Shown: positions 35,530-44,497 of the stretch, one piece after another
Position numbering within the stretch: the first letter of the stretch is position 1
Layout: each line of letters opens with the position of its first letter
Assembly: GCF_026626305.1 (NCBI RefSeq)
Contig: NZ_JAPNUE010000009.1
Location: forward strand, 1-64,000
DNA from: Frigidibacter sp. RF13
Lineage (GTDB): Bacteria > Pseudomonadota > Alphaproteobacteria > Rhodobacterales > Rhodobacteraceae
Length of the DNA stretch: 64,000 bases
Direction of reading: 5' to 3'
Made by a program: the position numbers and the translations under genes
Notes under the pieces: model-generated
What the model saw: only the letters and a program-made list of their open reading frames with translations
The model's database searches: none
What the model was told of the DNA's origin: nothing

Positions 35530-37143
35530 ATGCAAGAGCAGCGCCGCCCGAACATCATCCTCGTCCTCGTCGATGATATGGGCTTTGCCGACCTCGGGCA
35601 TATGGGGTCAGAGATACGGACGCCGAACATCGACAGCCTGGCTCGGAACGGGCTTCTTCTGTCATCGATGTACAATTGCGCCCGTTGCTGCCCGACACGC
35701 GCCTCGCTCCTGACCGGGCTTTATCCGCACAATGCGGGCATTGGCCATATGGGCGCAAACCTCGGGACGCCTGCCTATCAGGGCTACTTGCGCAATGATG
35801 CTGCGACGATAGCCGAACTGATGCGCGATGGCGGCTACCGGACTCTGATGAGCGGCAAGTGGCATGTGGGCGGTGATTTCTGGGCGCGCCTCACTGACAC
35901 ATGGCGGGTGGGCGATGTCGACCGCCCCACTCCGCGCCAGCGCGGCTTCGACCGGTTCTATGGGATCATCGACGGCGTGACCCATTTCTTTTCGCCGCAT
36001 TATATCATGGAAGATGACGCGCGCGTCGATGTCTCGCCGACGGATTTCTATTTCACCGACGCGATCACCGACAAGGCAATCGGCATGATCGAGGAAAGCG
36101 TGGCGCTGGATCAGCCGTTCTTCCTTTACCTCGCCCATGCCGCGCCGCACTGGCCGTTGCATGCGCACGAGGAAGACATTGCCAAGTATGACGGCACCTA
36201 CCAGAGGGGCTGGGACAAAATCCGCACCGGACGGCATGAAGAGATGTTGGGCCGCGGGGTTCTGCAGCATAATTGGGCCATCTCGCCGCGCGACGAGGGC
36301 GCGCCCGAATGGAACGACGTGCTGGAAAAGGATTGGGAGGCCAGCCGCATGGCCGTCTATGCGGCGATGGTCGACCGGATGGACCAGTCGATCGGTCGGG
36401 TGCTGGAGGCACTGAAGCGGCTGGGCCAGTACGAGGACACGCTGATCCTGTTCCTCTCAGACAATGGCGGCTGCGCGGAGTTCATGGCCGAGGACGGCTG
36501 GGCCAAGTTCATGCCCGACATCCACAACGACGGCCGCAAGATCGAGATGGGGAATCGGCCCAGCCTGCGCCCGGGCGGTGCGCTTACCTACATGAGTTAC
36601 GACCTGCCCTGGGCCAATGTCTCGAACGCGCCCTTCCGGCTCTTCAAGCACTGGGTGCACGAGGGCGGGATTTCGACTCCGCTGATTGCCCACTGGCCGA
36701 ACCGCATCAAGGCGCCGCGCACTGTGCATGCGCCCGCCCATGTGATCGACCTTCTGCCGACGATCCTTGAGGCCGGCGGGGTCATGTACCCGGACGAATT
36801 CGGCGGTCAGGCGATCCAGAAGCTGGACGGCGAAAGCCTCGTGGCGCTGATCGACGGCAAGGACTGGTCACGCGAGCAGCCGCTTTACTGGGAGCACGAG
36901 GGCAATGCCGCGATCCGGGCGGGGAACTTCAAGCTGGTGCGCAAGTTCAATCAGCCGTGGGAGCTTTACGACATGGAAAGCGACCGAACCGAGCTGAACG
37001 ATCTGATGGGTCGTAACGAGCCCCTGACCCGGCGCCTGACGACGGATTACGAGGCCTGGGCCGAGAAGACCGGGGTCATGGACTGGAATATCGCGCTGCC
37101 GAAGCTTCTGTCGATCTGGCAGATGGAGGATGCGCACGGCTGA
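35530..37143 (+). CDS. Sulfatase (arylsulfatase family, formylglycine type)
   Basis: A 537-residue alkaline-phosphatase-fold sulfatase. ILVLVDDMGFADLG near residue 10 supplies metal-binding Asp residues, and the active-site signature CCPTRASLLTGLYPHNAG near residue 54 has the C-x-x-R core in which Cys becomes formylglycine. LMSGKWHVGG is the second family signature and FLSDNGG supplies further metal ligands. No signal peptide is visible, so it is probably cytoplasmic. Maturation would need a formylglycine-generating or anaerobic enzyme encoded elsewhere. The substrate is unknown. Confidence 0.92.
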   Translation: MQEQRRPNIILVLVDDMGFADLGHMGSEIRTPNIDSLARNGLLLSSMYNCARCCPTRASLLTGLYPHNAGIGHMGANLGTPAYQGYLRNDAATIAELMRDGGYRTLMSGKWHVGGDFWARLTDTWRVGDVDRPTPRQRGFDRFYGIIDGVTHFFSPHYIMEDDARVDVSPTDFYFTDAITDKAIGMIEESVALDQPFFLYLAHAAPHWPLHAHEEDIAKYDGTYQRGWDKIRTGRHEEMLGRGVLQHNWAISPRDEGAPEWNDVLEKDWEASRMAVYAAMVDRMDQSIGRVLEALKRLGQYEDTLILFLSDNGGCAEFMAEDGWAKFMPDIHNDGRKIEMGNRPSLRPGGALTYMSYDLPWANVSNAPFRLFKHWVHEGGISTPLIAHWPNRIKAPRTVHAPAHVIDLLPTILEAGGVMYPDEFGGQAIQKLDGESLVALIDGKDWSREQPLYWEHEGNAAIRAGNFKLVRKFNQPWELYDMESDRTELNDLMGRNEPLTRRLTTDYEAWAEKTGVMDWNIALPKLLSIWQMEDAHG

Positions 37144-37156
37144 TGGGCGGTTCCCG

Positions 37157-37765
37157 TCAGTCCGGCCAGGGGACGACCTCAAGTTCCGGCCAGAGCGACT
37201 TTTGCCGCGCGGCCTTCGCCTCGTGCGTCGCGCGGTTCGGAAGGCAGGGGTTGGGGGTCAGCCGGAAGGCGAAAATATCGCCGAGGCCATGGGGGGCGTG
37301 GAGTGTCAGGTTGCCATCAGCCTCCAGCCTGAGGCCGACGCAGTGGGTAAGGCATGCGAACTGTTCGATGGCGGTGCGGCTGTCGGGCAGGGGCGCGCGC
37401 TTCTGACCGAAATGCGACTCGTACCAAAGATGCACGCGTGCCTGGTTGCGCAGTTCGACCGGCGGTTCCGGCGGAAACAGCGCTGCAGCGCGGCGGATTT
37501 CGCGGTCTTCCGCCTCGTAGCTGGTATCGGGGTCGAAATAGAAGAGGTCGATATCCTTGACCCCGTGCATCTCGGGCCGCCCGGTCAGATGGTTCCAGAC
37601 CTGATTGTAGATCGCGCCCGAGACAAGCCAGCTGTCCGGCAGGTCAAGCGCCCGAAGGCCTTGCAGCGTCCGCATCAGCACCGGGCTTTCGCGGACGATA
37701 TGGAACAGGGCGGCACGTTGTTCCTCGTAACGCCACGCCGCGAACCGAAGGTGGTCCGGCGGCAT
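37157..37765 (-). CDS. Nucleotidyltransferase-family protein (NTP_transf_6-like)
   Basis: A 202-residue protein starting MPPDHLRFAAWRYEEQRAAL. WLVSGAIYNQVWNHLTG and the KDIDLFYFDPD acidic pair near residue 75 mark the nucleotidyltransferase-like DUF925 family found in many bacteria. The function is not established. The ATG overlaps the TGA of the homocysteine-methyltransferase-like gene (TGATG), so it is translationally coupled to it. Confidence 0.82.
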   Translation of the reverse strand: MPPDHLRFAAWRYEEQRAALFHIVRESPVLMRTLQGLRALDLPDSWLVSGAIYNQVWNHLTGRPEMHGVKDIDLFYFDPDTSYEAEDREIRRAAALFPPEPPVELRNQARVHLWYESHFGQKRAPLPDSRTAIEQFACLTHCVGLRLEADGNLTLHAPHGLGDIFAFRLTPNPCLPNRATHEAKAARQKSLWPELEVVPWPD

Positions 37766-38661
37766 CAAACTATCCGGTGGCCTTCGGCAGTTAGTCGCCG
37801 GGCGATTTCCGCGATATGGGCGGGCGTCGTCTCGCAGCATCCGCCGATGATCGTCGCGCCCATCGTCACCCACAGATGCGCGAACTCGGCATAGCGGGCG
37901 GGCGTCATCTCGGGTCGGGCGCTCAAGAGGTCGACGGTCGGATTGTCCTTGAGGAAGTCCTTGGTGATCTGCTGGAAACCATTGGCGTAGGCGCCAAAAG
38001 GCAGGCGGAAGCCCTTGAAGATATTGAGAGCCGCCGCCATCGCCTCGGGCGCCGAACAATTGGCAAGCACCGCCGCAATTTCATGGTCGCGAAGGATCGG
38101 AGCGAGGTCCGCGACCTTTTCGCCCGAGCGCAGGCGTGTGCCATCCTCGTCATCCACGGTGACCGATAGCCAGAGCGGCTTTCCCGCGCCTGAGGCGCCT
38201 TCGGCCACTGCGCGGGCCGATGCCAGCGAGGGCACGGTTTCGGCAATCAGCACATCCACATACGGCGCCATCAGCTCTGCCGCCTCGCGGTAGCGTGCGA
38301 CGGCGACCTCGTGCGGGGGCAGGACGTCGGAGCGGTACGACGCGACAAGCGGGCCGAGCGACCCAGCGATCCGGCCGCGCCCATGGGCGGCGCGGGCCTC
38401 GGTCGCCTCGGTCAAGGCCTGCGCCATCAGTGCTTCGAACCGGTCCTCGATCTTGAACGTCCTTAGCCGTTCGCGCTCGATCGCATAGGTGTTGGCGGTG
38501 GCAACGGTGGATCCCGCAGCGAAATAGTCTGCGTGGATGGCACCGACGAGCCCCGGATGGTCGATCATCACCTGTGTGGCCCAAAGCGGCGTCGGCGGAT
38601 CGCCGGACCGGGCGATCAGTTCCTGCCCCATGCCGCCGTCGAGAAGCGTGATCTCTTCCAT
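37765..38661 (-). CDS. Homocysteine S-methyltransferase family protein
   Basis: A 298-residue single-domain enzyme. ITLLDGGMGQELIAR opens the barrel, and the zinc cysteines are visible in VLANCSAPEAM near residue 206 and IIGGCCETTPAHI near residue 272. Family members transfer methyl from S-methylmethionine, betaine or SAM to homocysteine; other thiol acceptors are possible. The start at 38661 gives the normal length, while the longer frame upstream is not family-like. It is followed by the coupled nucleotidyltransferase-like gene. Confidence 0.9.
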   Translation of the reverse strand: MEEITLLDGGMGQELIARSGDPPTPLWATQVMIDHPGLVGAIHADYFAAGSTVATANTYAIERERLRTFKIEDRFEALMAQALTEATEARAAHGRGRIAGSLGPLVASYRSDVLPPHEVAVARYREAAELMAPYVDVLIAETVPSLASARAVAEGASGAGKPLWLSVTVDDEDGTRLRSGEKVADLAPILRDHEIAAVLANCSAPEAMAAALNIFKGFRLPFGAYANGFQQITKDFLKDNPTVDLLSARPEMTPARYAEFAHLWVTMGATIIGGCCETTPAHIAEIARRLTAEGHRIV

Positions 38662-38668
38662 GAAAACC

Positions 38669-39298
38669 TCAATTGGTGCGAAGAAGGCGGATGGCGAGCA
38701 GGGCCAAAAGCCCCGCCGCCACCCGGTTGAGAAGATGCAACCGCGCGGCCAAGGCGGCGCGGAACAGGCCGGCCGCCGCCCCGTAAAGCGCGGTGACAAT
38801 CGTGCCGGTCAGCGTGAAGAACGCACCCAGGATCGCTATCTGCTGCCAGACTGGCCCGCGCGCCGGATCGGTAAACTGCGGCAGGAAGGCGAGGATGAAG
38901 AGCGCGACCTTGGGATTGAAGGCATTGACGAGAAAGCCACGCCAGAGGGCGCGGGCGGGTGTGATCGCTTCTGGCTGCGGCAGGCGCGCATCACCGGCCC
39001 GCCAGCTCGACCAGGCGAGCCACAGAAGATAGGCCGCGCCGCCCCAACGGAGCGCGGTGAGCGCCGCAGGCACAGCGGCGAGGAGCGCTGAAAGGCCGAG
39101 CGTGGCAAGCCCGACATGCCAGAGGCCGCCGAGCCCGACGCCAAGCCCCGCCGCCGCCCCCGCACGCGGCCCGCCTGAAAGTCCGGAGGCGGTCGCAAAC
39201 ATCACATCGGCGCCGGGCGTGAGGTTGAGGATCAGCCCCGCCATCAGGAAGATGGCAAGGTCATGCGCCGGGATCAGGCTGAAAAGCGCGTCGGTCAT
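38669..39298 (-). CDS. LysE/RhtB-family amino-acid exporter
   Basis: A 209-residue membrane protein with about six helices. The family motif LNLTPGADVMFATASGLSGG near residue 25 and FLVNAFNPKVALFILAFLPQF near residue 125 are characteristic of RhtB/LysE exporters of homoserine, threonine or related compounds. It ends 8 bases before the start of the homocysteine-methyltransferase-like gene, so the three form a minus-strand unit that may handle sulfur or methyl amino acids. Confidence 0.9.
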   Translation of the reverse strand: MTDALFSLIPAHDLAIFLMAGLILNLTPGADVMFATASGLSGGPRAGAAAGLGVGLGGLWHVGLATLGLSALLAAVPAALTALRWGGAAYLLWLAWSSWRAGDARLPQPEAITPARALWRGFLVNAFNPKVALFILAFLPQFTDPARGPVWQQIAILGAFFTLTGTIVTALYGAAAGLFRAALAARLHLLNRVAAGLLALLAIRLLRTN

Positions 39299-39370
39299 GT
39301 CGCGACCATCCACGGACGGCGCGGCTTTGACAAGGCTCGACGCATGCGGAACAAAGGGGCAGGAGGCGCC

Positions 39371-39793
39371 ATGGATTTCGAAACGATCAGTCCCGAGGAT
39401 TTCGGCCGTTCGCTCAAAGGCATCGGGCTCAACCTGCTGGTGCGGGACGTAAGGGCCGAGGCCGCGTTCCTGACCCGGCTTTTCGGCATGGGCGCGCACC
39501 GGCTGTCGAAGGATTTCGCCATCATGTCCTATGGCGATCAGCTCTTTCAGCTCCATGCCGACCCGACGTACGGATCAAACCCGCTCCTGTCGCTGTTGCC
39601 CGAAGCAGGCGCGCGCGGCGCGGGTATCGAAATTCGGCTTTACGACAGCGACCCGGACGTGGTGGCGGCTCTGGCGGCGGCGGACAAGGACGCAACCATC
39701 CTACAGCCGCCGACCGACAAACCACACGGGTTGCGCGAATGCTATGTCCTTTGCCCGAACGGCTACGCCTGGGTGGCAAGCCGAAGGACTTGA
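39371..39793 (+). CDS. VOC/glyoxalase-fold protein
   Basis: A 140-residue protein of the vicinal-oxygen-chelate fold: GIGLNLLVRDVRAEAAFLTR gives the first beta-alpha unit and RECYVLCPNGYAWVASR the last strand. The usual metal ligands are not obvious, so it may be non-catalytic or bind a small molecule. AGGAGG sits 4 bases before the ATG. It is divergent from the LysE exporter with 72 bases between starts. Confidence 0.8.
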   Translation: MDFETISPEDFGRSLKGIGLNLLVRDVRAEAAFLTRLFGMGAHRLSKDFAIMSYGDQLFQLHADPTYGSNPLLSLLPEAGARGAGIEIRLYDSDPDVVAALAAADKDATILQPPTDKPHGLRECYVLCPNGYAWVASRRT

Positions 39794-39883
39794 GACCGCA
39801 CATACGCGTTTGATCGCGCCGACTTTCGGGCTATGGGAATGTCTCGTCTGGCATGGTGCGCGGGCGGGGAAAACCTGAGCGGA

Positions 39884-41089
39884 TTAAGAGGCGAGACGCA
39901 GTTCCTGCGGTGCGCCTTGGTGGGCCTCCTCGGCCTTTCCCGTAAGCGCACGAATCTCCTGCGCGATACAGTTCTCCCCGTTCCGCGCCAGATCGCTCGC
40001 GATGGCCAGCATGGCCCGCACGTTGTCGGTCCCGGCGCTGCACGGAGACTTCTTCAGGAAAGGAAAACCAAGCTTGCGGACGAGCAGCCCGGCGACGGCA
40101 TAGCTCGCGCCCTGGCGGGCGACACTGCATAGAATGATCTTCTCCAGGTCGGTCCTGTTCACCGTGGCAACGTCGACCTGCGCAACGTAGCGACGCCGAA
40201 AATCGACCATGTCAGGATCATTGACGCTGATCAGCTCGTCGAAAACCCTGCGAAGCTCGTGATCCGGGAGGCTGGACAGGAGGTTCGGAAGGTCCGCCAT
40301 TTCGGTCGCGGCGGCGTGGGAGTAGCCATTTTGCATGACCCATCGCGTCAGCCCCATCTCTCCCCGCCGGACGGTCAGGTCTTTATCGGAGGTCAGTTTG
40401 AGGTTCCGCCAGAACTGCATGAAACTCGCATCTCTCAGGATCTTTGCCGAGAATCCGAGTGCGAAGGAGGCATAGTGGAAGTGTCGCCGGCTCTTGTCGA
40501 TCCGCCAGTCGATCTTCCTGAAATCTTCAGGCTCCCGTTTTGGAACCGCCCATGCCCATATCGACGCCCAGAAATCCTTGCCGGACCGCTCCATCCGCGC
40601 CAGCCAATCGTAAGAGCCCGGCAGGGGAAACCAGACAGAATCGTTCAAGAGCACCAGGTGGTTCAACTCATTTACCTTGTCCTTGAGGAAAAGGACGCCG
40701 TCACGATAGCCACCAAAATCGTAGCCGAAATTCGGCCTCTCCATTACCACATGCGATTTATCGGCAAGGGCTTTGCGCGCTTCTGCCGCCAAGGGCATGT
40801 TGGAAATGACGACCGGCGCATACCCTGATGCGACGAGGTACTCCAGCGCAAGGAAATGCGATGCGTAAACACCTTCCCGAGGATAGATGAGGTAGATGGC
40901 GCATTTGTCGCGTAGTTCAATCCGGCCCGGGGTCATCCGTGTCCTGAAGGATTTCGTCAGGTCAAAGTGAAGCTGCACAAGGGTGGACTCAATGATACGA
41001 TAGGGCAGATTGCTCAGCTGAAGGCCAATTCGACGAACCTCACGCCGTGCCTTCCGTCCGAAGGTCGGGAGATTCACGCTACTGAACAT
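39884..41089 (-). CDS. RgpF-like (rhamnan synthesis F) protein
   Basis: About 401 residues. IYLIYPREGVYASHF, the VMERPNFGYDFGGYRDGV block and HLVLLNDSVWFPLPG are the signature of the RgpF/rhamnan-synthesis-F family, glycosyltransferase-like proteins of surface polysaccharide assembly. The ATG at 41089 has AGGTG upstream; a GTG at 41101 would add four residues. It overlaps the upstream GT2 gene and probably shares its transcript. The sequence is less GC-biased than its neighbours, which hints at transfer. Confidence 0.85.
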   Translation of the reverse strand: MFSSVNLPTFGRKARREVRRIGLQLSNLPYRIIESTLVQLHFDLTKSFRTRMTPGRIELRDKCAIYLIYPREGVYASHFLALEYLVASGYAPVVISNMPLAAEARKALADKSHVVMERPNFGYDFGGYRDGVLFLKDKVNELNHLVLLNDSVWFPLPGSYDWLARMERSGKDFWASIWAWAVPKREPEDFRKIDWRIDKSRRHFHYASFALGFSAKILRDASFMQFWRNLKLTSDKDLTVRRGEMGLTRWVMQNGYSHAAATEMADLPNLLSSLPDHELRRVFDELISVNDPDMVDFRRRYVAQVDVATVNRTDLEKIILCSVARQGASYAVAGLLVRKLGFPFLKKSPCSAGTDNVRAMLAIASDLARNGENCIAQEIRALTGKAEEAHQGAPQELRLAS

Positions 41090-41939
41090 TTTTGTCTGCA
41101 CCTAGGTAGCCGGAAAAGATTCCGCGCACGAAACCGAACCGCTTGTGGATTTGTCTTCGGGACAAGAAGTTCCAGGGAAGCGCCATCTGCGCGACGCCTG
41201 CCATCGCCGCAGTGATCCCTCCCCACCTGAGCCCATGCTTGCGAGCGGCATAAACGCGGGATCGGCCCATGTGCCAGGCCTTGAACGCTGCCATTTCTGC
41301 GCTGCGCGGGCTTGAACCACCACCTGCGTGGCGAACCGCCGCCGAACGAATGAACATGAGAGGTCCGCGCTCGGCGCGCAGCCGCAGGCTCAGGTCATCG
41401 TCTTCGTGGTAAAGGAATATCTTCGGGTCGAAACCGCCGACCGCCTCGAAGTCGGCGCGGCGCACCATAAGCGCGGCACCCGACAGCACGGTTACCTCGC
41501 GGTCAGCCTCTGGCCAACCGCGCGGCATGCGTTCGCGGCGTGGCAGCAGCACGCTCCGCCGCTTGAAATAGGGCCGTCCGTCTGCCTCGAGGATGCGCGG
41601 GTTCAAAGCCGACGCGCGAGGGAAGCGATCCATCGCTTCTTCCACCGCCGCGATGCATCCGGGCTCCAGAGCGGCGTCAGGATTCAGAAACATCACGAAT
41701 TCTGTATTCGCCTCTGAAGCGCCGATGTTGCAGGCAACGCCGAAGCCCCGATTGTCGGGGTTCCGGATGACGCGTGCCCCGACAGGGCTTGCATATCGCT
41801 CGACCCCCTCCGGATCAGCTGACGCATTATCGACCAGGACCACAGGCATGCCAACAGGAACCGACGCCAGCATCGCTGGCAGAACGGCAAGGCTGTTATG
41901 GCAAACCGAGACGATCGTTGTGCGGCAGGGTTCAGGCAT
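41079..41939 (-). CDS. GT2 glycosyltransferase (rhamnosyltransferase-like)
   Basis: A 286-residue GT-A glycosyltransferase. VVLVDNASADPEG and the FLNPDAALEPG DxD-type motif near residue 84 bind the sugar nucleotide, VLSGAALMVRRADFEAVGGFD is the acceptor-site block, and FLYHEDDDLSLRLR carries the catalytic acidic residues. The C-terminal basic/hydrophobic tail may touch the membrane. It resembles dTDP-rhamnosyl or similar transferases of O-antigen/EPS loci, and its RgpF-like partner follows with overlap. Confidence 0.9.
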   Translation of the reverse strand: MPEPCRTTIVSVCHNSLAVLPAMLASVPVGMPVVLVDNASADPEGVERYASPVGARVIRNPDNRGFGVACNIGASEANTEFVMFLNPDAALEPGCIAAVEEAMDRFPRASALNPRILEADGRPYFKRRSVLLPRRERMPRGWPEADREVTVLSGAALMVRRADFEAVGGFDPKIFLYHEDDDLSLRLRAERGPLMFIRSAAVRHAGGGSSPRSAEMAAFKAWHMGRSRVYAARKHGLRWGGITAAMAGVAQMALPWNFLSRRQIHKRFGFVRGIFSGYLGADKNVQ

Positions 41940-42098
41940 GATGCAAACATAGTGCAGATCACGCCATTTTACACCCCCGGTTGTCGCTTTCGCGGCGAGG
42001 CAACTCCCTGATAGGCGGGTTTTTTCTCACGCAGGCGGATTTGACGCTCCATACTGCGATTGTAGGAGCTGATATGCGAAAGGCGCGCGCGGATGACC
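41940..42098. other. Intergenic gap within the glycan region
   Basis: The 159 bases between the epimerase stop and the GT2 start hold no ORF I can support. A pyrimidine-rich GGCGGGTTTTTTCTC at about 42016-42030 may be part of a terminator on the plus strand, and the minus-strand promoter of the GT2 gene should lie here. Confidence 0.4.
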
Positions 42099-43187
42099 TT
42101 ATCGCTTTTGCTGGCCGAGTCGCGCGAGGTGCGGCGCGACATCGCGCAGCCCTTGAGCGAGCCCAAAGGTCGGTGCATAGCCAAATCGGTCGGCAGCCCG
42201 CTGCGCCGGGCATCGCCCCGCCGCGACCATCAGTTCGTATAGATGGGCGTCGGGGCGCATTTCGCCGCTTCGCTTCAGGCGGCGTTTGGTTGCCCGTACC
42301 AGCGCCTCGAAGCGATCGCGACCGATCAGGCGGCGGCCGAGGGCCGAAATTCGGGCGGCGGCGGAGGGTGCGTGGTCGGGCTCGGGTACCGCGCCATGCG
42401 GGACGGCGGGTCTGAGGCTCTCGGCCGGGGCGAAGCGGATTTCTCCACGACCGAGAAGCTTGCGGTAGCCATCCAGAAGGGCGGACCAGAGGAAGGGTTC
42501 GGGCCCGTTGATGATGAAGCGCTCGTGCCCGAGGTCGCGCAGGGCGGCCACCCGCAGGCAGGCCTGTACCACATCATCGACATAGACACCCTGGCACAGG
42601 CCTTCGGGCTCCGGCAGTACCACCGCGCCTGCAAGCAGCGCCTCGGCAAAGCCGTCGGTCCAGAGGCTCGATCCCGGTCCCCAGACGATAGTCGGCTGGA
42701 GGATCGCAACCGGCAGGGGCGACCCCAACAGGCGCCGCTCCATCGCCACCTTTGCCTGCCGGTAGGGACTGCCGCCCGGCCGGTCCATCGGGGATGATTC
42801 CGTCAGGGTGCCACCCGGCCAGTCGTCATAGACGACGATGGAACTGGTATGGACGATCCGCGCGCGGCCCTCGGCTTCAGCGGAGGCGAGCAGTGTTTCA
42901 AGCGCCGCGACATTCGCCGCGCCGGTATCGCGGAAATCGTAGGCGAGGTTGAAGATCACCTCCTGCCCAGCAACCGCCGCGCGCGCCGCACCCGGATCGC
43001 CCATCGCGCCTGTGAGGCAGCGCACCTTCTGTCCCCGGAACGGCGCGGCCGAATGCCGGGTGCGGCCAAGCGCGGTCACTTCGGCGCCCGCCGCGACAAG
43101 CGCGGCAACCAGCGGGCGCCCGATGAAGCCCGATGCCCCGGTTACCAGCACCTTCCGGCCCTTCAGCGCGCTTTCGAACCCTGCCAT
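42099..43187 (-). CDS. NAD-dependent sugar epimerase/dehydratase (extended SDR)
   Basis: A 362-residue extended short-chain dehydrogenase. The Rossmann motif VLVTGASGFIGRPL is near residue 14, the catalytic Ser in VHTSSIVVYDD and the YxxxK in SPYRQAKVAMER. It is of the NAD-dependent epimerase/dehydratase family acting on nucleotide sugars, here with a C-terminal extension ending RLGQQKR. The exact sugar is not readable. The start at 43187 gives the normal N-terminus. Confidence 0.88.
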   Translation of the reverse strand: MAGFESALKGRKVLVTGASGFIGRPLVAALVAAGAEVTALGRTRHSAAPFRGQKVRCLTGAMGDPGAARAAVAGQEVIFNLAYDFRDTGAANVAALETLLASAEAEGRARIVHTSSIVVYDDWPGGTLTESSPMDRPGGSPYRQAKVAMERRLLGSPLPVAILQPTIVWGPGSSLWTDGFAEALLAGAVVLPEPEGLCQGVYVDDVVQACLRVAALRDLGHERFIINGPEPFLWSALLDGYRKLLGRGEIRFAPAESLRPAVPHGAVPEPDHAPSAAARISALGRRLIGRDRFEALVRATKRRLKRSGEMRPDAHLYELMVAAGRCPAQRAADRFGYAPTFGLAQGLRDVAPHLARLGQQKR

Positions 43188-43381
43188 CTTCCCCGCCCTT
43201 TCCGCTTTCCCCGACCCTAGCCCGCACCGTTTCCCAAAGGAACACCTGAGGCGCCCGGGACTGGCCCGAATCCGCTGCCCGTGATAGCCGCGCGACAAAC
43301 GGATTGTTTCGAAGTCATTGATGACGTTTGCTGGACGCACCGGGAACCGGGCGCGCGGTGCGGCGGCAGGGAAGGGGCGGA
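43188..43381. promoter_or_regulatory. Divergent intergenic region, epimerase and Gfo/Idh operon
   Basis: These 194 bases separate divergent start codons and must contain both promoters. No clear -10/-35 pair or palindrome stands out; there is no supported ORF. Confidence 0.4.
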
Positions 43382-44434
43382 ATGCGGATCGGGATCATCG
43401 GGGCGGCAGGCAAGATCGGCAGGATGCGGGTGGCGACAGTCCGGGCGCACCCCGAGACCGAGCTGGTGGCTCTCATGGACCTCGACCCCGAAAAGGCCCG
43501 CGCGCTTGCGGGCGGCGCGGCGGTCCACTCCGATCTTCAGCGGTTCCTCGATGAGAAGATGGATGCCGTCATCATCTCGACCCCCGCCCATGTTCGCGAA
43601 CCCCTGTGCCTTGCCGCCTTCGAACGCGGCCTGCATGTGCTTTCCGAAAAGCCGCTGCACCACACGGTCGAGGGCAGCCGCCGGATCGTCGCGGCGGCCA
43701 AGGCAGCGGGGCGGGTGCTGGGGGCTGGGTTCAACATGCGCTATTATCCAGCCTTCGCCCATGTGAAGGACGTGATGGACAGCGGCCGGATCGGCGAGAT
43801 CGACCACATCCGCATCTATGGTGGGCACGAAGGCCTGCCGAAATTCGCTTATGACTGGGAATATAAGGCCGAAATCTCGGGCGGCGGGGCGCTTTGGGAT
43901 GTGGGTATCCACATGTCGGACATGGCCCGTCACCTGATGGGCGAGATCACCGAGGTATACGGCGTGGCGACCGAAAAGGTCTGGAAGGTGCCGGGGTCTG
44001 AAGACAATGCGATGGCGATTTTCAAGGCGCCATCGGGCCTTGCCGCCACATATCAGGCGACCTGGACCGACTGGAAAGGCTATCGCAGCGCGGTCGAGGT
44101 CTATGGCAGCCACGGCATGGTGATGGGTGCCTATGCGCCGATGGAGACGCTGACGATCACCATGGACCGGCCCGGCGGCGCAATGAGGCGCGAGAGGAAC
44201 CGGTTCTGGGGCACGAAACTGACCGAGAAGCTGAAAAGCTGGAAGGTGACGGCGGAAGCCTCCTTCGCGGCGGAACTGGCGGATTTCGTGCGGCTGACGC
44301 GTGGGGAAGGCGGATTGCGCATCGCCGATGGGCACGCCGCGCTGCGGTCGGTCGAGATTGCCGCCGCCGTGCCGGAAAGCACGCGGACCGGTCTGCCTGT
44401 GAGGCTGGACTATCTCGGGCCGATGCGGGTCTGA
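43382..44434 (+). CDS. Gfo/Idh/MocA-family oxidoreductase
   Basis: A 350-residue NAD(P)-dependent oxidoreductase with the Rossmann start MRIGIIGAAGKIG, the EKPLHHTVEGS block containing the conserved Lys of the family near residue 94, and ALWDVGIHMSDMARHLMG containing the catalytic Asp-x3-His. Such enzymes oxidise or reduce sugars or sugar nucleotides. It is the first gene of a plus-strand unit with a GT2 protein, a GMC oxidoreductase and a membrane-anchored SUMF1-like protein. Confidence 0.9.
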   Translation: MRIGIIGAAGKIGRMRVATVRAHPETELVALMDLDPEKARALAGGAAVHSDLQRFLDEKMDAVIISTPAHVREPLCLAAFERGLHVLSEKPLHHTVEGSRRIVAAAKAAGRVLGAGFNMRYYPAFAHVKDVMDSGRIGEIDHIRIYGGHEGLPKFAYDWEYKAEISGGGALWDVGIHMSDMARHLMGEITEVYGVATEKVWKVPGSEDNAMAIFKAPSGLAATYQATWTDWKGYRSAVEVYGSHGMVMGAYAPMETLTITMDRPGGAMRRERNRFWGTKLTEKLKSWKVTAEASFAAELADFVRLTRGEGGLRIADGHAALRSVEIAAAVPESTRTGLPVRLDYLGPMRV

Positions 44435-44497
44435 ACCGGCCGGGACTTTGGATTGAGCCATAGCCAATGCTATGACGATGATGTTTGAGGGAATGAT